64,000 nt of DNA, from positions 1 through 64,000 of the forward strand of contig DATKCH010000011.1 in the NCBI GenBank assembly GCA_035513295.1, written 5' to 3'. The DNA is from DATHRK01 sp035513295. Lineage in GTDB: Bacteria > Gemmatimonadota > Gemmatimonadetes > Longimicrobiales > RSA9. Of this stretch, positions 27,806 to 37,360 are shown piece by piece. Below the pieces are notes generated by a model. The model saw only the letters and a list, made by a program, of their open reading frames with translations. It was not told the DNA's origin and made no database searches. Position numbers and translations under genes: made by a program. How positions within the stretch are numbered: position 1 is the stretch's first letter; each line of letters begins with the position of its first letter.

Positions 27806-30800
27806 TAGTGGCCCTCCCCGGCCGGCGCGTGCATCGACACGCGCTGCAGGTAGGTGACCCCGGGCTGCGTGTTGAGCTCACCCAGCACGCGGTACGCCCT
27901 GCCGGAGGCCGATACCTGCGCCACCCTCGAGTTCGGATTCTTGATGTCCCCGAACACGATCGCGTCGCCCGGACAGGTCTGGGCGCACGCAGGTACGATC
28001 TCGCCGTCCGCGACCGGGCGGTCCTCCACGCGTGCGTTGTGCTGGGCGTCGCGGATCCGCTGCACGCAGAACGTGCACTTCTCCATCACGCCCTTCTCGC
28101 GCACCGTCACGTCCGGGTTGAGCTGCCAGTTGAGCGGCTCGGGCCACTCCCACGTGTAGTAGTTGTACTGGCGCACCTTGTAGGGGCAGTTGTTGGCGCA
28201 GTAGCGCGTCCCCACGCAGCGATTGTAGACCTGCGCGTTGAGACCCTCCGGCGTGTGGTAGGCCGCGTACACCGGGCAGACTGGCTCGCAGGGGGCGTTC
28301 CCGCACTGCTGGCACAACATCGGCAGGAAGCGGGTGCCCAGGTAGCTGGTGCGCCCGTCGCCGTCGCGCTCGCCGGCCTCCAGCGTCCCGCCCTGGGTTC
28401 CGCCCTGACCCAGCTCCCAGTACCGCTCGATCCGGATCCAGGACAGGAGTCTTCCCTTGGCCACCTGCTCGGGACCGATGATGCCGATGTTGTTCTCGGC
28501 GTAGCACGCGGTCATGCAGGCGCTGCATCCGGTACAGCGCTCCATGTCGATCGCCAGAGCCCAGCGCGGCCGCTCCTCGGAGTACTCCCCGTAGTACGTG
28601 TCCGGCGGCGGGTAGTCCTGGGGGGCCGCGCCGATGCCGGTGATGGGGCCGAATCCGCCCACGCCCTGGAGCTGATCGACCTGCGCCTCGAGCGGGTGCG
28701 GCTGGCCGTGGTGGACGCGGCTGCCGATCGGCAGAGGCTCGCCGTGCTCTTCTTCGGGTCCGCGTTCGTTGCCCTGCCCCCCGGGGGCGTTCTCCACGCC
28801 GGCCCGGTAGGCCGCCAGGCCGAGTATGTTCACCGGCTCTGCCGCGCGCGCGTCCTCGAGCGACATGGCCTTGGCGACGTCGCGCGCCGAGGCGTCGGCC
28901 TCGCCCTCGGTGTAGGGCAGGCGGTCCCAGCGCCCGGTCGGCTCCACCGTCGCGCGCGCCTGGATCCAGACCACGCCGCCGGACGCGGTGTCGACGATCG
29001 GGGCGAGCAGACGGGCGGCATCCACGCCCCGGCCCCTGGCGTAGCGGCCGAGGTTTTCGTGGCCCTGGCCGAGCTGGATGGCGATGGTGTCGCGGCGTAC
29101 GCCGGGGTGGGTCCAGACGGGCAGCTCCGCCTCGCCGTCGCCGGTGGTGACGCTCACGATGTGGCCCACGTCCAGACCCTTGTCCGCCGCGACGTCGGGG
29201 TGCATCTCCACCCAGGATCCCCAGGCGATCTTGCTGACCGGGTCCGGCATCTCCTGCAACCATGGCCGGTTCGCCAACCGGCCGTCGTAGAAGCGCAGGC
29301 TCGGATAGACGATCACGTCGAACTCGGCCGAGTCGGGACCCGTCAGCTCGGCCTGGCCGAAGTCCACGTCGGCGACGCTGGCCGGAGGCGCCAATGTTCG
29401 CTGCGGGGCCGCGCCTCCTCCGGGCGCGGGCGGCGTCGCGCCCTCGCGCACCACGACGCCCGCGCGCAGCGCGGACCGCCACGCCTCCTCGTCCGCACCG
29501 GGCATGACGTCGCGAGCCCAGCGCGAGCGCAGGTAGTCGTAGAACGTGTTCTCCGCGGCGGGGACGCTGACCCCGGCGCGGCGCGCGGCCGAGAGCAGCA
29601 CGTCGCCCGTCTGCTTGGTCTGGAAGACCGGGCGCATCGCCGGCTGGACGATCCCATGCACCCCCGGACGCGGCTCCACGTCGCCCCAGGACTCCAGGAA
29701 GTGGTGGTCCGGCAGGAGCAGGTGCGCGCGGGCGCTCGTCTCGTCGAGCTGGCCGGCGAACGAGGCGATGAACCCGATGCGATCGAACGCGGCGCGCGCG
29801 TCGGCCGCCAGCGGCACGCCGTGCAGCGGGTTCGCGCCGTGCACCAGCAGCGCGCCGAGCGCGCCGGCCGAGGCGCGGTCGACGAGCTCGCTCAGCGCGG
29901 CATAGGACCCCGCGGGGCCCAACTCCCCCTGTGTCGGGTACACCGTGCGCCCGACGTTCCCCGCGCTGCGGTTGAGCAGCGCGACGGCGGTGGCGAGCGC
30001 GGTGGCGGCCCGGCTCGAGGCGGCGACGCCGGGCCCGAGCGCGACCGACCGGCCGTCGTTGGCGAACGCCAGCGCGGCGGCGCGGATCCCCGCGACGTCC
30101 ACGTCGGCGGCCCGCGCCGCGGCCGCGACGTCCACGGCGCCCAGGGGTGCGTCCAGAGAGGCGCCCGCGGACTCCGCCACGATCCGCGCCATGGCCAGGG
30201 CGACCAGGTGTTCGGTGCCGGCGCGAGCGGCGATCCAGTCGTCCGCGGACAGCCCGGTCAGCGAGAGGTGCGGGCCCACCGCGATCAGCCGGCCGCGCCT
30301 GCCGTCCTGGTACGCGTGGCCCTGTACGAAGCCGTGAGTGTAATCGACCGTGGATCCCCACGTCTCCATGAAGTCGGCCCCGAACGTCACCACGACCTCG
30401 GCGGCCGCGAGGTCGTGGCGCGGGATCCCTTCGCTCCCGTAGACGAGCCGGCTGGCGGTCCGTACGGCCTCGAGCCCGAAGACGTCGAAGCGGACCCGTT
30501 CCACGCCCATCGCCGCGCACCAGGCGTCGATCAGCTCGTTCAACGTGCCGCTGGACGAACCCGTGAGGAACACCGCGTTCCCGCGCGCGGAGGCGAGCCC
30601 GTCCACGAGCGCCCGCTCCGCGGCATCCCAAGAAATCCGGTCCCAGCCGCCCTCCGACGCGCGCCGCAGCGCCTGCGGTATACGGTCGGGGTCGTAGAGA
30701 CCCTGCAGCGAAGCCTGCCCGCGGGCGCACAGCCGGCCGTGCGAGATGGGTGAAAGGGCGTTGCCCTCCGCCTTGACCGCGCGCCCCTCGCGGGTGCGTA

Positions 30801-30987
30801 TGCTCATCCCGCATCCGGCGGGGCATTCCTGGCACGTGGTCCGGTACCACGTCGCCATGCCCGGCACGATCTCTTCGGGCGGGACGACGTAGGGAATGAG
30901 ATTCTCCGCCGCCCCCGTGGAGCAGCCGGCCAGCCCCGCGCCTGCGCCCGCCGCCCCCACGACCTTCAGGAAGTCGCGACGTTCCAT
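27805..30987 (-). CDS. actB: Alternative complex III subunit ActB (molybdopterin-like domain fused to Fe-S domain)
   Basis: A 1060-residue fused ActB. The N-terminus carries a Tat motif (MERRDFLKVVGA) and then a lipobox-like LAGC, so it is exported folded and perhaps lipidated. The first 700 residues resemble a molybdopterin oxidoreductase, with CQECPAGCGMSIRT and LCARGQ; in studied complexes this part binds no molybdenum. The C-terminal third is a four-cluster ferredoxin domain: CTGCSACMTAC, CQQCGNAPCEPVCPVY, CVGTRYCANNCPYK, CTFCVQRI and CAQTCPGDA. I chose the ATG at 30987, which has a GGGAG ribosome site; an in-frame ATG at 31050 in a TGATG overlap with actA would add 21 residues before the Tat motif. 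Confidence 0.94.
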
Positions 30988-31049
30988 TCCGCTCCCGCTC
31001 GCGCGCCTACTTCCTTCGCGCCCCAGGCCCCGTCCATCGTCGGCGCGCA

Positions 31050-31598
31050 TCAGTAGTGACACACCGTGCAGTCGGTGCGCGCCCCGCGCGCCCGGTGGCA
31101 CTCCACGCACCAGCCCATGCGCAGCGACGCTTCCTGCTCCACCTGCACCACCTCCTGCACCTGGCCGTGGCACTCCTGGCACTCGAGCCCCGCGTTCACG
31201 TGCATGAAGTGCGGGAAGTGCGCGTGGTCGGGGAGGTCATGGATGCGGACCCATGGGATCGGCTCCTGTCGATTCCAGTAGTCGATCAGCTTCTGGACTT
31301 CCGGGCGGTCCGCGGCCACGAGCGGCGCGCCGCCCGGCGCGTGACAGCCGATGCAGGAGGCGACCGGCGGGATCCCGGCGGCCACCGACCGATCCGCGGA
31401 GTAGTGACAATACATGCAGGGGATTTGCAGATTGCCCGCGTGAACGTCGTGGGGATAGGCGATGGGTTGCCCCGAATCGGCCGCGCCCGCGTCCAGTGCC
31501 TGGTCGGCCCCGGAGTCGCCCTGCGCGGCGATAAGCGCGGCCCCCGCGAGCGCGGCGACGAATCCCGCCGCGAGGACCGCGCGCCTCCCTCGGTTCAT
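31050..31598 (-). CDS. actA: Alternative complex III subunit ActA (pentaheme cytochrome c)
   Basis: A 182-residue multiheme cytochrome with a membrane-anchor/signal helix at residues 7-26. Five CxxCH heme motifs are visible: C61MYCH, C82IGCH, C140QECH, C164VECH and C177TVCH, the number expected for ActA. The intervening histidines (for example H50, H53, H127, H130, H133) can act as distal ligands. First gene of the act cluster. A 422-bp noncoding region separates it from a divergent lipoprotein gene and should hold the act promoter. Confidence 0.94.
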   Translation of the reverse strand: MNRGRRAVLAAGFVAALAGAALIAAQGDSGADQALDAGAADSGQPIAYPHDVHAGNLQIPCMYCHYSADRSVAAGIPPVASCIGCHAPGGAPLVAADRPEVQKLIDYWNRQEPIPWVRIHDLPDHAHFPHFMHVNAGLECQECHGQVQEVVQVEQEASLRMGWCVECHRARGARTDCTVCHY

Positions 31599-32020
31599 CG
31601 CATACCTGAATCGTCCGGAAGTCGGCGGCGCCGGTTCGCGTCCAAGCGTCGAGCCGCCCAGAAATCGGCGCCAAGATGGGCTCGCCCACGGTGCCCCGCA
31701 ACCCGCCGTGCGCCGGACCTGGAGGCTCCCGGCGCCCGGGAGGCGGCCGGTCGACGAGGGCCGCCGATGCCACGGGTGACGCCGGAATTCGTTGCGACTC
31801 GGACGAGACCGGGCACGCCCTCGTCCCGGCGTGCAGCGAGCGCGCGGACACGCGCGGGGCCGGGTTGGGCCGAGCGCGGAGGGAGGAACCGATGGCGCGG
31901 ATGCGCCGGGCTCTATTCCGGGAACGGCCAGGCCCGTAGATTTGGCGTCCGTTTTGCAACTCCCGCCGCAGGTGACCCGCGGCCCCCAACGGACGAGATC
32001 GATCGCGGTCCGAGAGGTCG
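31599..32020. other. 422-bp intergenic region between actA and a divergent lipoprotein gene
   Basis: This spacer should contain the promoters for the act operon (minus) and the lipoprotein/kinase genes (plus). I see no strong sigma-70 boxes. A 7-bp hairpin with a 3-base loop lies at 31726-31742 (CTCCCGG / CCGGGAG). At 31892-31939 a 15-codon reading frame follows a GGAGG at 31882-31886; it could be a leader peptide but is weak evidence. No RNA gene recognised. Confidence 0.5.
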
Positions 32021-32758
32021 ATGAAGCCGACAGCCTCCCTTGCCTATTTGCCGAGCATCGCGCTCGTCGCGATGCTCGCGTGCGCGTGCGCGCGGAATCC
32101 CGCGCCGAGTCTGGAACCCCTCCCGAACACCCCCGAAGCGGAGGCTGCGGGCCGGCTCAAGGCAGGGGCCGCTGCGCTGGAGATCGGCAACTTCAGCGCG
32201 GCGCGAACCGATCTCGGTTGGGTCTACACGCACTGCCCATCGACCGACGACGGGCAGTCGGCGCTTCTGCTTCTGGCCGCCGGCCATCTCGACCCCCGCA
32301 ACGGCGACCGCAGGCCCGACCTCGCCGCGGCGATGGCGGCGCACGTCGCCGGACTCGCCGCGGAAGGGTCGGTGCTCGGCTCCGCGAGCACGTCGTTGTT
32401 CATGCTCTCGCGCGAGCAGGGAGCGCCGCGGCCGAACGCGGGCGCGCTCGAGGAGGCGGTCCGCGAGGTTCGACGCGCCGAGCCCGGGTGCGGGGCGACG
32501 GAGGCGCGCGCGAGCCTGACCTTGCTCGAGGCGGCCGCGAATCCCCCCGCTACCGATGAAGAAGGCGTCGTCGCGGAGGGATCGCTCCCGGACCTGGCCG
32601 GGCTGACGGTGCCCGAGCAGATCGCGGCGCTTTCCAGCCAGCGGGACTCCCTCGCCAGCCGTGTCACCGAGCTCGAAGCGCAGGTCAGGGGGCTCACGGA
32701 TCGCGTGGCCATCCAGCAGCAGGAGCTGGAACGGATCCGCCGCACCCTGCGTCCCTGA
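32021..32758 (+). CDS. Hypothetical lipoprotein with helical repeats and C-terminal coiled coil
   Basis: A 245-residue exported protein with lipobox LACAC at about residues 19-23. The middle (residues 38-165) is all-helical and TPR-like (GRLKAGAAALEIGNFSAARTDLGWVY), and the last 50 residues form a heptad-patterned coiled coil (QIAALSSQRDSLASRVTELEAQ). It sits 21 bp upstream of the sensor kinase gene on the same strand, and could be an accessory periplasmic component for that kinase. Family unknown. Confidence 0.75.
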   Translation: MKPTASLAYLPSIALVAMLACACARNPAPSLEPLPNTPEAEAAGRLKAGAAALEIGNFSAARTDLGWVYTHCPSTDDGQSALLLLAAGHLDPRNGDRRPDLAAAMAAHVAGLAAEGSVLGSASTSLFMLSREQGAPRPNAGALEEAVREVRRAEPGCGATEARASLTLLEAAANPPATDEEGVVAEGSLPDLAGLTVPEQIAALSSQRDSLASRVTELEAQVRGLTDRVAIQQQELERIRRTLRP

Positions 32759-32779
32759 CCCGCGTCGGAGACGCGCCCC

Positions 32780-34303
32780 ATGACGGTACGCAGCCGCCTC
32801 GTCCTCACGCTTCTCGGCATCGCCGCACTGCTCACCGTTCCGGCGGTCTATTCCGCCAGTCAGTTGTCGCAGCTCAGGGAGATCACCGAGCGGCTCAGGG
32901 GGAGGCACGCGGCGGCGTACCTGGCGCTCGGCAAACTGGAGCGGTCGCTGGCGGAGCTCGACCGGTCCCTGCGCAGCTACGTCGCCGCGACCGACCCCGC
33001 GTTGCGCGACCAGGTCGCTGAGCATCTCGCCGAAGCGCGCGTGCACCTGCGCAACCTCGACGAGCTCGGGTACGCATCCGACGTCGAGGCGCCGGCCGCG
33101 CAGGTGGCGGGCATAGAGAGCTCGACCGGGGCCATTCGCGAGCTGGTGGAGCGGGGCCAGTTCGACGAGGCCACCACCGCGCTGGACGAAGTCAAGCCGG
33201 CCATCGCGATGACGCTGGACACCCTCACCGCCCTGGCCGGCGCGATCGACATGCGCGCGCGCGAGGACGTGCTGAGAGCGGAGCGGATCAGCGCGACCGC
33301 GTCGACCACGGTCATCGTAACGCTGGTGGGAGCGCTCTCACTCGTCCTGCTTCTGGGCGCCTGGACCACCAGCGCGCTGACGACCCCTCTCCGCAGGCTG
33401 CAGGCCGCCACGGCCAAGGTGATGGACGGACGCTTCGCGGTCCCCGCCGACCTCCCGTACGACCGCAACGACGAGATCGGCGAGCTGTCGCGGGCGTTTC
33501 GGACCATGACGGATCGCCTCGCAGACCTCGAGCGGGTGCGCGCCGAGTTCATCGGCATGGCCAGCCACGACCTGAAGACGCCGATCAACGTCATATCGGG
33601 GTACGCCGAGCTGCTCGACACCGGCATGTACGGCGCGGTGCCGGACGAACAGCGCGAGATCCTCCACACTATGCACGAGCAGAGCCGGCACCTCGGCGCC
33701 CTCGTCAATCAGCTGCTCAACGCGAGCCGCATCGAGGCCGGCGGGTTCGAGGTCCACATCGCCGACATGTCCCTTGCCGATACGTTGGAGGCGCTGCGCC
33801 GCAGTTTCTCGGCGCTCGCGGCCCAGAAGGGCGTGAATCTCGTGATCGCCCTGGACCCGGAGTGTCCGAGTCTCATCTGCGGAGATCCGGACCGGCTCCG
33901 AAACGAAGTCCTGGGGAACCTGCTTTCGAACGCGTTCAAGTTCACCCCCGAAGGGGGGCGCATCGAGGTCACCGCCGAACCGTCGGGAGACGTGGTCCGC
34001 ATTCACGTCAAGGACTCGGGGGACGGGATCCCGCCGGGCGAGATCGACCGGATCTTCGACAAGTACTACCAGGTCGGGCGGGAGGCCCGGCGGCTGGGGA
34101 GCGGACTCGGGCTCGCGATCGCCAAGCAGGTGGTCACCGCGCACAACGGTACGATCCGGGTCGCCAGCGAGCAGGGCCAGGGTACTTCCTTCACGGTGGA
34201 GTTGCCCGTCAGCCAGCCCCACGGAACGGTCCGCACGGAGCCCATGCGAGGCAGCGGGTCGGATCGGGGGAGCCACCGCCGCCGTCTGGAAAGGACCGGG
34301 TAG
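32780..34303 (+). CDS. Membrane sensor histidine kinase (HAMP-HisKA-HATPase)
   Basis: A 507-residue kinase. An N-terminal TM helix (residues 5-25), a helical periplasmic sensor (about 30-170), a second TM (about 178-200) and a HAMP domain lead to HisKA with phospho-acceptor H263 in GMASHDLKTPINVISGY. The ATPase domain shows LRNEVLGNLLSNAFKFTPEGG (N box), DSGDGIPPGE (G1) and GSGLGLAIAKQ (G2). The sensor part looks like a four-helix bundle with no known ligand motif. No response regulator gene is adjacent, so this is an orphan kinase. Confidence 0.93.
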   Translation: MTVRSRLVLTLLGIAALLTVPAVYSASQLSQLREITERLRGRHAAAYLALGKLERSLAELDRSLRSYVAATDPALRDQVAEHLAEARVHLRNLDELGYASDVEAPAAQVAGIESSTGAIRELVERGQFDEATTALDEVKPAIAMTLDTLTALAGAIDMRAREDVLRAERISATASTTVIVTLVGALSLVLLLGAWTTSALTTPLRRLQAATAKVMDGRFAVPADLPYDRNDEIGELSRAFRTMTDRLADLERVRAEFIGMASHDLKTPINVISGYAELLDTGMYGAVPDEQREILHTMHEQSRHLGALVNQLLNASRIEAGGFEVHIADMSLADTLEALRRSFSALAAQKGVNLVIALDPECPSLICGDPDRLRNEVLGNLLSNAFKFTPEGGRIEVTAEPSGDVVRIHVKDSGDGIPPGEIDRIFDKYYQVGREARRLGSGLGLAIAKQVVTAHNGTIRVASEQGQGTSFTVELPVSQPHGTVRTEPMRGSGSDRGSHRRRLERTG

Positions 34304-34348
34304 TCGCCGCGAACCCGCCGACCTCGAGACGGACAGGCGAGTGCCACT

Positions 34349-35062
34349 TTACGGCGTCGCCGCCGACCCCACCGGCTGACCGCTGACCTGCCCCAGCCAG
34401 GCCAGCATGCTGGCGCGCCCCGCCCGGGCGTACACGTGGTACGGATAGCTGTGGCAGTCGGGGGTGTTCGTGCCGCGTACGCAGCCGTTGTAGCGCAGGA
34501 GCGCGCGGTCGACGTTTCCGTCGGAGCCCTCCACGTAGTGCGCGAAGATGCGCGCGCCGTGGCAGATGTTCGCGCGGATGTCGCGCAGGTCGGCCTCGCA
34601 GCCGGCCCACTCGCCCTCGTGCATCGGCATCACCTGCATGAGGCCGACCGCGCCGACGGGGCTCTCCGCGGCGGGGTCCAGCCACGGATTCTCCACGAGC
34701 ATTACGGCCACCAGCAGACGCGGCTCCAGGCCGGCGGAATTGGCCTCCCGCACGACCGCGCGCGCGATACGGCCGACCAGCTCGGGATCGTCGCGGTACT
34801 GCAGCAACACGCGTTCGATGGGCGCCACCGTTCCGTCGTAATAGTCCCGGGCGTCTTCGAAGGCGCTTCCGAGGGATTCCGCACGAGACAGCAGGACCTC
34901 TACGCCCTGGGCTTCCGCCTTCGGAACGGGACGCGCGTCCGCGGGCGGCGCGGCGCCCAGCGTCACCGTCGTCGCCGCAAACGCGGCGGCTCCGGCCACG
35001 GTAGCCAGGACCCGGCGTTTCCAGCGCACCCACTGCCCGTGGAGTTCGCTCGCGGGAGACAT
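34349..35062 (-). CDS. Lytic transglycosylase (SLT domain), secreted
   Basis: A 237-residue exported protein. A basic N-terminus and hydrophobic helix end near GAAPPADA. The SLT fold follows with the catalytic glutamate E124 in VAVMLVENPWLD (the family usually has ES rather than EN), the GAVGLMQVMP motif and the NICHGARIFAHYV and ALLRYNG segments. It would cleave the MurNAc-GlcNAc bond of peptidoglycan in the periplasm. The ATG at 35062 is preferred to an upstream in-frame ATG because it places the signal helix near the N-terminus. Cys residues around CEADLR and CHGAR may form a disulfide. Confidence 0.87.
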   Translation of the reverse strand: MSPASELHGQWVRWKRRVLATVAGAAAFAATTVTLGAAPPADARPVPKAEAQGVEVLLSRAESLGSAFEDARDYYDGTVAPIERVLLQYRDDPELVGRIARAVVREANSAGLEPRLLVAVMLVENPWLDPAAESPVGAVGLMQVMPMHEGEWAGCEADLRDIRANICHGARIFAHYVEGSDGNVDRALLRYNGCVRGTNTPDCHSYPYHVYARAGRASMLAWLGQVSGQPVGSAATP

Positions 35063-35305
35063 ATCGCAATCAACCTTGTTCTCTTTTTCACAAGGTGCCT
35101 TCGTCGGCACCGCGACAACCGGCGGGGGTGGGGGCAAGGCCCATACCCAGGTCCGGCTTCAGACACCCCGAAAGAACCTGTCAAGTGATTGTTGGATATA
35201 CGGTTACACGACCAACGCGGGTGCCAATGAGGTGCTTGGGATACCCGTTCGGAGCGTGAAGGATCCCGCCCGGGGTGTTGCATCGTGCAAACGGTCTGTG
35301 TCGCG

Positions 35306-35327
35306 CGTGTACGCGCGCACGTACGCG
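35306..35327. promoter_or_regulatory. Imperfect palindrome upstream of the AbrB-like gene
   Basis: GTACGCGC and GCACGTAC (35309-35324) are inverted copies with one mismatch; flanking bases 35306-35307 and 35326-35327 extend the symmetry. The site ends 4 bp before the candidate -35 box, a place suited to an operator. Autoregulation by the AbrB-like product is an inference. Confidence 0.35.
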
Positions 35328-35330
35328 TGG

Positions 35331-35360
35331 TTGCCGTTTCCGACCGCAAGCGGTTATTAA
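35331..35360 (+). promoter_or_regulatory. Candidate sigma-70-type promoter for the AbrB-like gene
   Basis: TTGCCG (35331-35336) and TATTAA (35355-35360) are separated by 18 bp, or 17 bp if read as TTATTA. The AT-rich -10 stands out in this G+C-rich genome. It lies 55 bp upstream of the ATG at 35415. Confidence 0.45.
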
Positions 35361-35414
35361 TTCCGTTTCCTCGGGCGCGAACGCTGCGTCGGACCGGAGC
35401 GGGAGGACGACGAG

Positions 35415-35615
35415 ATGGCCCTGTATCGCACACTCTACTATGGTGATGTGTCCGTCGGTGTGGGTGGACGCATCACGATCCCGCAGGACATGCGTGACGA
35501 TATGGGCCTTCAGGATGGCGACTCCCTGACGGTGCGTGTAGAGGAGAGTTCTTCGGGTACGCGTCAGCTCGTCATGTGGCGCGCCGAGCAGACCGAATCG
35601 GACGACCCCGAATAG
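35415..35615 (+). CDS. AbrB/SpoVT-like DNA-binding domain protein
   Basis: A 66-residue protein matching the swapped-hairpin AbrB fold: VSVGVGGRITIPQDMRDDMGLQDGDSLTV has the conserved G-R-I-T-I-P and the L-x-x-G-D turn seen in MazE, SpoVT and AbrB. It would dimerise and bind DNA. No toxin gene is adjacent, which argues against a simple antitoxin role; a stand-alone transition-state-type regulator is more likely. A ribosome site GGGAGG lies 9 bp upstream of the ATG. Confidence 0.82.
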   Translation: MALYRTLYYGDVSVGVGGRITIPQDMRDDMGLQDGDSLTVRVEESSSGTRQLVMWRAEQTESDDPE

Positions 35616-35656
35616 CCTGCCCTGCCGGTCCGACCGGGCGCCGGCGCCAGAATACC

Positions 35657-35899
35657 TAGCAGGTCGCTGAAGAAGGGGAGCGAGCCGCGTTGGGAGCGCC
35701 ACGGGGCGGGATGCAAGGCGGCGCGACGACGCGATACCTCTGCGTATCGGGGAGGAGCGCCAACGCAGTCAGACGGCCCCGTGCCGCCCCGCCCGAGGCC
35801 CGGCCCAGCGACCACGACTGCCGCGCCCGCCTCGGACTCGCCACGCGTGGCGGGGCGAGCACCCTACGGGCCCCACTCCCCTTCTTCAGCGACCTGCTA
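35657..35899. mobile_element. MITE-like element with 24-bp perfect terminal inverted repeats
   Basis: A 243-bp noncoding segment bounded by perfect inverted repeats: the left arm 35657-35680 begins TAGCAGGTCGCTGAAG and the right arm 35876-35899 is its exact complement. Each end carries TA, which could be a duplicated TA target. Inside, a nested hairpin pairs GGCGC (35720-35724) with GCGCC (35757-35761) and CGATAC (35732-35737) with GTATCG (35744-35749). There is no transposase frame, so it is non-autonomous. The right end provides the stop codon (TAG, 35899-35897) of the luxC-like gene. Confidence 0.78.
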
Positions 35900-37345
35900 A
35901 AGGTCCAGATCCGCCCAGCGAACCAGTTCGCGCAGCGGGTGGGCTCCATCGTGCCGCCACGCGGGCGTGGGCCACGGCATGGCGCCGATCGAGGTCACGC
36001 GCGACGCTCCGAGTTCGGCCACCGCCTCCGCCAGCGAAGCCGCCGGGGGCCCGTCCGCCTCGATGCCGACTGTTTGCAGGCTCCCCGCGAGCGGCCGCAG
36101 CGCGGCGAGAGCGGCGTCGAGGTCGGGAACGCCCACGACCTGCACCACCCGGTCCGTGCAGAAGTCGCCGGGCTCCACGCTCGTGCGCATCGCGATGCCC
36201 CAACCGGTTCCCCGGATGGCGGCGGCGCCGGCCGCCTCCCCGCGCAACTCCGCCGCGTCGAGGACCTGGCGCCTTCGCGCCGCGGCAGCTGGCGCCGGCG
36301 CTCCGGCGGGCAGGATCACGGCGAGACGATCCAGCTCTTCCCCGAGCGCGGCCGCGAAGCGCGCGGGGGACATCTCGCCCCCCTCCTCCACGATCAGCGC
36401 CACGGGCGACGTGCAACCGCGCTGGTCGAACGTCGCGATCGCGAGCGCCGCGTCCCCGGCGAGCCGCGCGGCGTTCGCGGCGGTGAGAGCACCTTTCAGG
36501 ATCAAGCCCATTGAAACCCCGGGGCCGTGGACGACGACGCGCGTCGAGGCGGGCGCGAGCGAGCGGACGGCCCTCACCGCGTCCGCTCCCCCGTACACCA
36601 CCGCCAGTTTCGCGCGCTCGAGGACACGGGTCTCGAGCCTGGCGCTGCCTCCGGGCCACCAGGTGACGGCGAGGCATTGCGCGAGCGCGGGGTCCTCCTG
36701 TTGCAGAGCGCGCGCGAAGAGCGCCGGGAGGAGGGGCCCTTCGCGGGCGGTCTTTCCGATGACCGCGCTCCCCACCAGCAGCGACCGGATCATCGACGTG
36801 ACGGCCACGCCGGGGACGTTGCCGGCGAAGACGTGGAACGCGACATCGGGCGCCACCGCCCGCGTCCGGATGCCCGGCCGCGCCGGATCGGGCGCGAACC
36901 GGTGGGGCACGGACGGCTCACCGAACTCCGCCGTGAGCAGTCCCGTCAGAGACTCCTCCGACCAGCCCGCGGCCATCCCGTCCAGGATCCGATCCACCAT
37001 CGGAGCGGACAGCCCCGCCAACCCGGCGATCGCGGCGCGATTCGCCTCCTCCGAAGCGGCACGACGCATCCGGCGCGCCGAGCGGGCGAGCACCGCCGCG
37101 ACGCCGCGCGCGTCCCCGTCGGGGAGGCGTTCGGCCCGCGCGGCGGCGAGCCGCTCGCACACCCGGTCGATGTGGTCGGGCTCGAGCACCGGGACTCGGA
37201 CCACGAGGTCGGTGCCCGGCACGGACAGCACCTCCCATTCCGCCGGCGCCGCCGCCGGCAGCCCGGGCAGGTGAAACGCGTCGATCGAGCGCGCGCCTGC
37301 CGCGGCCCCGTCCACCGGTGCCCCGGACGCCCGAACGGCGGTCAC
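35897..37345 (-). CDS. luxC: LuxC-like fatty acyl-CoA/acyl-protein reductase
   Basis: A 482-residue member of the LuxC acyl-reductase family within the aldehyde dehydrogenase superfamily. It reduces activated fatty acyl groups to aldehydes with NADPH. Recognisable segments are HVFAGNVPGVAVTSMIRSLL (cofactor region), VVHGPGVSMGLI, and the catalytic loop ATFDQRGCTSP with C311. It follows luxE by 15 bp on the same strand, so the two should act together (acyl-AMP/thioester formation, then reduction). No luciferase genes are present. The stop codon is supplied by the inverted repeat of the adjacent MITE-like element, so the natural C-terminus may have been altered by a few residues. Confidence 0.88.
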   Translation of the reverse strand: MTAVRASGAPVDGAAAGARSIDAFHLPGLPAAAPAEWEVLSVPGTDLVVRVPVLEPDHIDRVCERLAAARAERLPDGDARGVAAVLARSARRMRRAASEEANRAAIAGLAGLSAPMVDRILDGMAAGWSEESLTGLLTAEFGEPSVPHRFAPDPARPGIRTRAVAPDVAFHVFAGNVPGVAVTSMIRSLLVGSAVIGKTAREGPLLPALFARALQQEDPALAQCLAVTWWPGGSARLETRVLERAKLAVVYGGADAVRAVRSLAPASTRVVVHGPGVSMGLILKGALTAANAARLAGDAALAIATFDQRGCTSPVALIVEEGGEMSPARFAAALGEELDRLAVILPAGAPAPAAAARRRQVLDAAELRGEAAGAAAIRGTGWGIAMRTSVEPGDFCTDRVVQVVGVPDLDAALAALRPLAGSLQTVGIEADGPPAASLAEAVAELGASRVTSIGAMPWPTPAWRHDGAHPLRELVRWADLDL

Positions 37346-37360
37346 GGAAGGCCGCGCACG

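Larger units (their letters stand above)
35063..35414. other. 352-bp intergenic region, less G+C-rich than its surroundings
   Basis: Spacer between the divergent transglycosylase and AbrB-like genes, visibly poorer in G+C than the flanking genes. It carries a candidate sigma-70 promoter and an imperfect palindrome in front of the AbrB-like gene (annotated separately). No coding signal, tRNA or known riboswitch is recognisable in the rest. Confidence 0.5.

Noticed and set aside
35657..35899. Intrinsic terminator between the AbrB-like and luxC-like genes
   Set aside because: The arms are 24 bp and 195 bp apart, with no T-tract; the layout fits a mobile element better.
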